29,450 nucleotides of DNA from Pholiota molesta (taxonomy: Eukaryota > Basidiomycota > Agaricomycetes > Agaricales > Strophariaceae), in NCBI GenBank assembly GCA_014925825.1, contig JACGCK010000390.1, positions 1 to 29,450 on the forward strand, written 5' to 3'. The stretch's first letter is position 1; each line of letters begins with the position of its first letter. Shown in pieces: positions 20,496 through 29,450 of the stretch. The notes beneath the pieces were generated by a model that saw only the letters and a program-made list of their open reading frames with translations, made no database searches and was not told the DNA's origin. The translations under genes were made by a program, and so were the position numbers.

Positions 20496-20826
20496 AGTAG
20501 TGCTGTGTTTGTTTGATGTTTTGTTTCAGTCTTTTTTTTGCGTATCGCAGTGTTGGTGTGAGTGGTGATAATATTGCGTTTTGGGATAAGATGAAAGTAT
20601 TTCTAACGTTTGGGACTTGTCCTATGGATAAAATATCTAGAACACCTCGAAACTGAGTGCTGATAACTGCTGGTTATGATCATGAGTACCTGTAACCTGA
20701 GACGAGTCATGTGAGGCATTTGTGACGCGCGCGACTTTTGCAGCGCGGCACTTTTAGGCAACTTTCCACTTCTATTAGTTCTAACACATCCTCCGCGGTG
20801 TCGTTAGTGCCCAGCACGTACACTAC
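20496..20826. other. Intergenic
   Basis: About 330 bp between eIF3l and the poly(A) polymerase gene on the same strand. It includes the eIF3l 3' end (T-rich near 20520-20540) and the next promoter; no defined element is seen. Confidence 0.4.
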
Positions 20827-23043
20827 ATGAGCCTTCGCTGCGTGCATCGCGCGGCTTATAGTCTATCGACTCCAAACTTGCGTGCTACTCATACATCGCA
20901 CGCGAAACTGCTTCATATGGCAACTCAGGAAAAATCAAAACCATTTGGCGCGGATGAAAGTCGTGAAGGATTTGGGGTCGGACAAGCCTCGGGGTCGGGG
21001 TCCAGCAGTATGAAGCCGCGGAATGGTGGGCCAATCAACTTGAAGGCTATGGAATCAGAAGATGCTGCTCAGCAAGATGGAAGGAGTCCAAAGCCTCGGG
21101 GGCTCACACAACGAGGTCGAGGTGGATACACACAACGAGGTGGATATACACAAAGAGGTGGACATATACAACGAGGTGGATACACACAACGAGGTGGATA
21201 CACACAACGAGGCGGACACACACAAAGAGGTGGACACACACAACGCGGTGAATATACACAGCGCGATGAATACACACAACAAAGTACTCCCGCAGGCCCG
21301 TCGCGAGGGAAATATACACAGCGCGATGAATACACACAACAAAGTACTCGAGGAACACACGCAGCCCCGTCGCGAGGGAGGCCGGCAATTTTTGGGAATC
21401 GGGAAGCCTCGGGGTATAGAGAGCAGCAGAAGACACAGACTTCTAATCATGACCGGGCGCAGGATACATGGTCGACGAAGGAGCCCAAGGTGCGTCCCTT
21501 TTCCACCATTCTCCGCTTGACTAGCTTGATTATTGCTCTTTCCATGTGCTTAGATTCGGGTGGATGCAACTGCAACGCGGGTGCTGCAAGCTCGGTATCG
21601 CGTCAAGGGGAAAGTGCAATCCGCCGTGAAGCGGATGTTTGGGGATAAGTATCGTGTAGAATACTTTGGGAGTACGCGGTCAGTGCTGGTATCGTTTTCG
21701 AAACTAAATCATGATTCTCATGCTGTGTCACTCTCTTTAGGTACGGTGTATCCCATTCGCACAGCGATTTGGACCTGGTTGTCATCGTAAGGTCACTTTT
21801 GCGCGCGTGCTTGATTTCTTCTAATGATATTATTTTTGCCAGGATCCAACATACCCTCAGGGTTCTACTAAGAAATTTTTTTCGGAACGTTAGTCTTTCT
21901 CCTCGAACTGGAATAGGGACATGCTGAATTCATTGGGTCTTTCTAGCTATCTACAAACCTCGGTTAGTGGTTGTCTTGACCCTTGCGATGGCAAATTTCT
22001 GAGACTTCCATAGAAAGCTAGCTACTGCCATGATGCGCTGTGGATTCGCCGATGTTGAATTTCGAGCACATTCTACTGTTCCTATAGGTTTGTGCTTTTG
22101 TTCTGTATATTTTTCTGCCGGTGCTATAATTTATGGATACTTCTAGTCAAATTCAAGGATCGGACTACCGGATTGGAGTGCGATCTCAATGTCAACGGAC
22201 GCTTGGGGATTGTCAACTCCGATATGATAAAGGAGTACTGTGATAATTCCAGTGTGCTTCGACCTCTGCTTTTCAGCATTAAGGAATGGGCAAAACCCCG
22301 CCAACTGAACTCGCCTAGTGGTGTAGGCGTACCTGCATCGTTTAGCAGTTATGCGTTCGCTTTGATGACGATTACGTTCCTCCAGGTGAGTGGATATTTA
22401 TTTTTTGTATTGTCGGTGCATGTGGTTAAGGTGGTGGATTTGTATAGAGCGAAGGGCTTCTCCCGAATTTGCAAGCGGATTTGCCGGCGCTTTCTCCTCA
22501 GGAAGCAGATAAGACGTTTGTGTGGTCGCTGAAACCTCGTCAAGGGTGGGATGTACGGTTTCGCAAATTGCGAGACTATACGCCACCGGTGGAACCTGAT
22601 GTCGATGCGCTGCTGCTCAAGTGGTTCCAGTAAGTTTGGTGACAGCAATTTTTTCTGCTTTTTATATCGTCCTGCAGGTTTTGGCTAAATTTCCCATTCG
22701 ACGAGAAGTGTGCCAGCATCAGGCATGGCGCCTTCGTGGATCGAGGTTCTCCTCTGCTCTCAGAATTTACGGAGAAGAAAGTACGTGCTTTCTTCCCTTG
22801 GCATTTGCGAAGATCGGCGTTAACCCAATGATCTGCAGCCTCCCTCCCCGGTTTGCGTCGTTGACCCGTTCATTCGAAGCAAGGTAGTCTCTCACTGGTC
22901 TTCCATGTTGTGTCTCATGTCTCAACTTTGTTTGGTTGCAGAATGTCACTGCGCAAGTGTCGAAGAAGGTATTGGAACGGTTCAAGGATGAATGCGAGAA
23001 AGCTGCAACCCGTATGCAGCCGCCGCCTGCCTCGGAGTCGTAG
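20827..23043 (+). CDS. Non-canonical poly(A) polymerase / terminal nucleotidyltransferase with RGG-repeat N-terminus
   Basis: Eleven exons: 20827-21489, 21554-21678, 21741-21786, 21843-21888, 21947-21962, 22014-22087, 22147-22385, 22448-22629, 22678-22780, 22839-22883 and 22942-23043; the sum is 1641 nt, 546 residues, phases consistent. The pol-beta-type nucleotidyltransferase core has GS at 260-261 in FGSTRYG, SDLDLVV with D272 and D274, and the third carboxylate D336 in LECDLNV, so the metal triad is complete. The PAP-associated region follows (LLFSIKEWAK, SSYAFALMTITFLQ, GLLPNLQ, FWLNFPFDEKCASIRHG). Such Cid1/Trf4-type enzymes add A or U tails to RNAs. Residues about 93-180 are repeats of R-G-G-Y/H-T-Q, an RGG-type, probably disordered RNA-binding tract. 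The first 30 residues are Arg/Ser-rich with few acids and could target mitochondria; a second in-frame ATG at 20917 would omit them. Substrate and location are not determined by the sequence. Confidence 0.88.
21112..21349 (+). repeat. In-frame minisatellite encoding RGGYTQ-type hexapeptides
   Basis: From about 21112 to 21255 an 18-bp unit (CGAGGTGGATACACACAA with few changes) repeats about eight times, encoding RGG-Y/H-T/I-Q. It is followed by a 39-bp exact direct repeat at 21251-21289 and 21311-21349 encoding a YTQRDEYTQQST-type block. All units are multiples of 3 nt, so copy-number change keeps the frame of the host gene. Other frames and the opposite strand are also free of stops here, a by-product of the repeat. 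Confidence 0.9.
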
Positions 23044-23477
23044 TGTTCGCTGTGATTTGCATTGTAGCACGCAAGTCTGGCTGTGTCGTTTATATATATC
23101 ATTATGGATATTTACGATTTGCGCGATAGTCGCACATGGACTGGTGGCCACGGACAATATAGCCCTGAACGTGGTCCAATATAGCACACGACCGACAACT
23201 CAGCGCTCTTGGTTTGAGATCTTGGACGCCCGTCAACATGACAGTTCATCGTGAAGCATCCATCAAACTTTGATAGCGAGTGAGGGCTGTGTGCAGAGCA
23301 TAGTGTTGTGTTTCGAGTGTTGTTGTAGTTTATCGAAAGTGAATGTGCGATGGAATAGATCCGAGGTGGATCGGAGACGCCGAGCCACTTTTGGATACAA
23401 CGGTCTCACAATTCTCTTTCTTCGTCTTCCAAGTCGCTGGCGGCGCTCATCTCCTTCCTTCCATACCACCACCACCT
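23044..23477. other. Intergenic, 5' region of the Sch9-type kinase
   Basis: About 430 bp holding the poly(A) polymerase 3' end and the kinase promoter/leader. The last 60 bp are C/T-rich, as usual for fungal leaders. An upstream ATG in frame with the kinase exists at 23343 without a stop before 23478, but the family start fits 23478. Confidence 0.4.
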
Positions 23478-25710
<2,233 letters not shown>

Positions 25711-26194
25711 CAAGTTCACCCCCTTCGCTGCCATGTGCTCTCTGCCTACGTATCTTCCATCTTCACATGGAGTCATAGTATGTTGTACTCTTTTTTTTCT
25801 CTCTCATTCGTGTTAAAAGCTTTGTGACTCGATCCAAGTATACCGACCTTGTTCTTCGAGGGTCTTGTGGGCTCGTTGTATTTATTCGAATGTGTATGGA
25901 CAATTCGTTGATATACTTATTTATGTACATCGTTTCGTGTACGAGGTGGTATCGGTTTTTAGTGGTACATGCACAATGGTATCTGTATCATGATTCATTG
26001 TAATGCCCGAGGCGGGGTATCCAGGTCGAACGACGCGGCGAAGTAGTACATACATACACTCGAAAGAGAAAGGTAATAAATGAGAAAATAAAAGGCAGGA
26101 AGGCAAAAAGATGGGACGGAAGACTACCGGTAGTCTTTCCATAGCGTGTGTGATCGAAGTAGGAATGCGCGAGGGGAGCTAGACGGCAAGAAGA
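25711..26194. other. Intergenic between convergent genes
   Basis: 3' ends of the kinase (plus) and the tetraspan gene (minus) face each other across about 480 bp. A T-rich run near 25790-25800 may belong to the kinase terminator region. No gene is seen. Confidence 0.4.
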
Positions 26195-27156
26195 CTAGGT
26201 CAGCTTCTCGAAGTGTTGTAGGAACTCGCTGTCGCGGCCAACGAAAAACGTGGTGTCGCGGTCCGACTGCTCGGGATGGTAGCGCGACAGGGACACCTGG
26301 AAGATGTGTTTATGGCCGCGGTAGTACTCGGCGATCGTGTAGCGGAGGGTGAAGAGCGCGATGCCGAGACCTAAGTGCGGGGTAGTGTGGTAATATCAGA
26401 TGGAGTGGGCATTGGGCAAGGGGATGGGAGGAGGAGGGACTCGGATGGGGACTTACAGAGCAAGAAGTTGATCCACACGAAGGATTTGAGGGCTTGCAGG
26501 GACTTGCACCAGAGACGCTCGTCTGCAAATTCTGCTGTCTTCCTTCAGAAATCAATGTCCCGTGTAAAGAGTGTGCGATGGGCTAACCGGTAGGAATCGA
26601 GTTGCATTGGAAGGGAATGGCGCTCCAGCGCTCCGTCGAGAAGGCGTTGAAGGCTGTTGCACGAGCGGGTCAGCCAGTCGGTGCATGAACGAGGAATGCA
26701 TATGGGACGCACCAAGCCAGAAGATACTCAAGATCCCGTAGACCCCCGATCTCTACCTGTGGTCTGCCGGTGTACGCGTTGTCGAGGGCCAGGTCGGTTG
26801 CCAGACTGAAAAAAGGATGGGCGTCAGAACCTTGGGTGTCGTCTGTCTGTAGAGAAACGGAATGCGCACAGAAGCACGACGATGACCATGGAAATGATAG
26901 AAAGTGCGAAAGGGAAGAGGTCCGCGACATCTGGTATTGGTGATCAAGTCAGAGATGCGCAGAGAGTACGAAGAGAGGTGGAGACTGACAGAAGAAATCC
27001 TGGAACTGATTGACACTGGCCGAAAGAGCCAAGACGATGATGTCAACAAGCAGGAACACCACTGTCGCGCTGCAATCAGTCCCAAGCTGTGCACAACGAG
27101 CGCGCGAAATCCGTACCCTGGGCTGCAATCTTCTTCCTGCCTACGGGAGAAAACAT
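26195..27156 (-). CDS. Tetraspan membrane protein (MARVEL-like), family unnamed
   Basis: Proposed exons on the minus strand: 27117-27156 (start MFSPVGRKKIAAQG), 26990-27069, 26831-26930, 26713-26805, 26588-26653, 26457-26534 and 26195-26370, about 210 residues. Membrane segments: TVVFLLVDIIVLALS, FPFALSIISMVIVVLLCAF, YGILSIFWLA and SFVWINFLLCLGIALFTLRY. A conserved-looking FSTERWSAIPFQC loop and a charged tail ending SEFLQHFEKLT follow the MARVEL-type layout common in Agaricomycetes. Two places do not fit: the exon 1 phase is one base short of exon 2 (GGG run, complement 27117-27119), and the C5 run 26743-26747 seems to carry one base too many, since EIGVYGILSIFWL needs only four. The first exon is therefore uncertain. 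Function unknown. Confidence 0.65.
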
Positions 27157-27280
27157 ATTCTGAAAAGAGTGAAAGAGAAGGTAGCAAGTTTACTCTGAAC
27201 GCGATTGCATCAGAAAAGGTAAGCAAAAGGTAAGAGTAACTATAGTAACCTTCTCAACCAACAAAATCAACAAAACGTAA

Positions 27281-27364
27281 TGCATTAAGAGGAATCGAAC
27301 CCCCGGCGGGTCGAGCTTATCACTCGAATGGCAACGACCCAGGTTACCACTACCCCATTAATGC
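27281..27364 (-). tRNA. tRNA-Gly (anticodon GCC) with 14-nt intron
   Basis: Minus strand. The acceptor stem GCATTAA pairs with TTAATGC (discriminator A at 27281). The A box is TGGGGTAGTGG, the B box GGTTCGATTCC, and the T stem closes with G-U pairs. The anticodon stem GGTCG/CGACC holds loop TTGCCAT with GCC at 27330-27332, interrupted one base after the usual position by a 14-nt insert at 27314-27327. Without the intron the gene is 70 nt and closely resembles fungal tRNA-Gly(GCC). A T4 Pol III terminator lies at 27272-27275 (AAAA on plus). It sits 124 bp upstream of the tetraspan gene. Confidence 0.92.
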
Positions 27365-27418
27365 TGTGCATGTCAATCAACTCTTTAGAAATCCGGCCGG
27401 ATACCGGTGTTTGTGGGA

Positions 27419-27482
27419 TAAAAAAGAAAAAGAAAAGAAAAGAAAAAGAAAAGAGAAGAGAAAGGGAGAAAAGAAGAGAGAA
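27419..27482 (+). repeat. Purine (GA) simple-sequence tract
   Basis: About 64 bp made only of A and G apart from the ends, in the pattern AAAAG/GAGAA. It is low-complexity DNA with no coding meaning; such tracts often vary in length. Confidence 0.85.
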
Positions 27483-28576
27483 TTTATTATATCTATTTTT
27501 AATCCATGCTTGCTAGATATTTGTGTACAACATGTAGGAGGCCTCAGCAAGGCTCAACAAGCTGCCCGCTGAGAATTCGGTAGCCTGTTGAGTGACCAGA
27601 TTGTGAGCTGACAGTCATTCCCACAGGAATACCCGCATAGATTTGAAGAATTATTCCAAATCAGGTTATTAGGACCCTTTTTCTTGAATTTTAAGCGGGA
27701 TACCGGATTAGATAGCTTGAGCAATCAAGATATGATGAGATTGATAAGATTCCTACCATGATGCGCTCACACAGGATTGATCTTGGGAGCATTGACAGCG
27801 CATGTTGAGCGCGCGCTAAATGATGCATGCACAGCCACAAAGTCAACTCCGTCATCCTTTTGCCTCGGCCATGAGTCCGAGCTCACATTAAATTGGTGTA
27901 TATGATACTCGAAAAGAAAGTTCTTGATATCCTTAAACTCTGATTTTTTTTAGCGCCTGCGGCGAACACAGAAAGAGAAATGCTACAATGGTTGGCCCAG
28001 ATCCAACTTAGATCATTAATTGTGCAAGGTCTAGGGCTCGTAAAAAGGGGAAAAAAATGTAGTATACTATAATCAAAGCCAAAAGTTCATTTAAACATCT
28101 GAATATGGCTTGCAGAGCAAGAGAACGTTGATATTTAGCACAACCTTCAGCAGTGGAATGAGTGAAATTTGGGTGGCTGTGCATTACATAATTTAAATTT
28201 GAAACTCAGAATTCGGTATCCGGTATTCCCACAGGCATAATTAACCGGCCCAAAATCCTGGCATAGGGTGAATTTCCACAATTCTATAATGTAGAATTAC
28301 AACCACTAGCTTGGCCATATTGCACACAGTTTGACTTTCTAAAATAAACTTTAAATATAGAAGGAAATTTTAAAAATAGTTCTCACTGCTGGCCTATCCT
28401 AGCATGTCCAAAGCATGTCTCTTCACACCTTTGTTTGCAATTTCTTGTCACTTCCACTTCCACACTGCTTAGGAGGCTGGAGTGTAAAGACCTCCTCCAA
28501 AGAATATTGTGGCAATATTCTAATACTGTAGTATTTCGGTTGATTCGGCTGTCACAGGTCACAGGCCTGTTGGCTA
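27483..28576. other. Gene-poor A/T-rich region with scattered short repeats
   Basis: About 1.1 kb without a supportable gene. A GGATACCGG-type motif occurs three times (about 27400-27410 just before the region, 27697-27706, and inverted near 28215-28225), next to CCCACAGG at about 27621 and 28230. TGCACAGCCAC near 27827 occurs inverted near 28170-28180. These look like worn pieces of one or more repeats, but I cannot draw element borders. Confidence 0.45.
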
Positions 28577-29136
28577 GGGCTGCGTAAAAAACCTCCCCAC
28601 CCTTTTTACCGGTAATTTACTAACAAAAAATCTCGGCCCCTCCAGAAGGGGTGTAATTTACGGTAAATTACTGGTAAATTACCTCTTCACGTGATTTTTC
28701 ACCCCCAAAACATGATTTACGGCTTCATTGGTGTGCCGGAATGCCGTGCTTATGTGAGTGGCGATCAAACCCTCGGATCATGCCGCTGCTCCGGCACACG
28801 CTAATTTTGGATGTGCGGCGCTTGCGCGTGTGCGCTGGCAGGCGCTGGCACCTTTTTAGCGGTGTGCACGCATGCGCTGGGGTTTCCTGGACCTGGGAAT
28901 GAGATGGAAGAGCCTCTGCCATTACAATATTTCTTATGAGGGTAGAACCTTGTAGGCACCACTGTAACAGACATATGAATTGAACTTATGATATCCCTGC
29001 TGTGCACTGTGGCACATGACTTATATCTGTGGTAAATTACCTACCAGATCCCAAGGCGGTAAATTACTGGTAAATTACTGGTAAATTACCAGTAAAAAAC
29101 CTCGAGGTAAAGAACTTCAAGTTTTCTACGCAGCCT
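28577..29136. mobile_element. 560-bp TA-flanked inverted-repeat element with GGTAAATTACT arrays
   Basis: Ends are inverted: GGGCTGCGTAAAAAAC at 28577 and the reverse complement AGGCTGCGTAGAAAAC ending at 29136 (two mismatches in 16). Each is flanked by TA (28575-28576, 29137-29138). Both subterminal parts carry an 11-bp unit GGTAAATTACT in tandem: two copies near 28662-28683 with degenerate ones before, and at least four near 29031-29090. The unit contains the near-palindrome GGTAAATTACC. The middle has a smaller inverted pair (GTGTGCCGGA near 28731, TCCGGCACAC near 28790). No coding sequence. Size, TIR and TA point to a non-autonomous DNA transposon. Confidence 0.75.
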
Positions 29137-29450
29137 TACTGTTGGCCTGGCTGCAATTTGGTTGATTGTCCCATGTCACAGCGACATTGGCCACTGCTGG
29201 AAAATAGTTCAAAAACCCTGATTTTTCAATTTTTCCCTTGTTCTATGAGGTCTAGCATACTGTAGATACATATATATACAATGTGAATGCAAATTACAGG
29301 TCGGAATCATTGCCGTGCATCCAGAATGTGTTTTGTGTAAAGACGTTGGCTTTTTTGATTCGCTTCCCACACCCGAGTTTCCTTATCACACCATCAACAT
29401 ACTGTACTATTATGACCAAGTGTTCAGTCATATGTCATTTCGACATGTGA
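29137..29450. other. Right end, no feature recognised
   Basis: About 310 bp of A/T-rich sequence. No gene, repeat or RNA gene is supportable. Confidence 0.4.

Noticed and set aside
21112..21349. CRISPR-like or structural repeat array
   Set aside because: Units are 18 bp, contiguous, in frame with a conserved protein and without spacers; the genome is fungal.
21055..21520. Alternative-frame and antisense open frames over the RGG repeats
   Set aside because: They arise because a stop-free 18-bp unit repeats; only the frame joined to the nucleotidyltransferase core has support.

Overview
The window reads as nuclear DNA of a filamentous basidiomycete, most likely an Agaricomycete. Protein-coding genes are broken by many short (about 45-90 nt) GT-AG introns. 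The proteins are typical fungal housekeeping proteins (Ykt6, Spf1, eIF3l, RPL38, Sch9-like kinase). Single-copy genes are packed tightly on both strands, with small non-autonomous transposons and an F-box duplicate between them. I cannot name the species.

Layout, left to right. 1-861 (-): 5' part of a psi-producing-oxygenase/linoleate diol synthase-type fatty-acid dioxygenase, cut by the window edge and broken by several apparent indels. 1465-2251 (-): YKT6, the prenylated R-SNARE, with two apparent 1-nt losses in G tracts. 2783-3523 (-): small cupin (DUF985-type) protein. 4102-5021 (+): four-TM membrane protein of unknown function with one apparent 1-nt loss. 5399-6393: about 1-kb inverted-repeat element with arrays of a TCCGGA motif and a tRNA-like A/B-box remnant. 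6369-8248 (-): F-box protein whose stop codon lies inside that element. 8955-10173 (-): decayed second copy of the F-box gene, interrupted by a 264-bp TA-flanked MITE.

The centre is a dense run of well-preserved genes: site-2 protease (10231-12280, +), RPL38 (12458-12880, -), the ER P5A ATPase SPF1 (13117-17972, +, 19 exons), eIF3l (18175-20495, +), a non-canonical poly(A) polymerase/terminal nucleotidyltransferase with an RGG-repeat N-terminus (20827-23043, +) and a C2-domain Sch9-type AGC kinase (23478-25710, +). For each of these the exon lengths I assigned sum to an exact multiple of three. The right end holds a tetraspan (MARVEL-like) membrane protein (26195-27156, -), an intron-containing tRNA-Gly(GCC) (27281-27364, -) and a gene-poor, repeat-bearing tail with a second, 560-bp TA-flanked inverted-repeat element (28577-29136).

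Functionally the neighbours are a normal eukaryotic mixture rather than a pathway cluster. S2P (membrane-bound transcription factor activation, SREBP-type) and SPF1 (ER membrane quality control, linked to sterol homeostasis) are both endomembrane/ER regulators and sit about 840 bp apart, with RPL38 between them on a bidirectional promoter. I see no obvious novel multi-gene system. The most interesting points are: the distribution of 1-nt indels (in genes near both ends, none in the six central genes), two adjacent genes whose first intron falls directly after or within the start codon (one apparently GC-AG), the RGG minisatellite in the poly(A) polymerase, the exonised transposon end in the F-box gene, and two uncatalogued-looking inverted-repeat elements.
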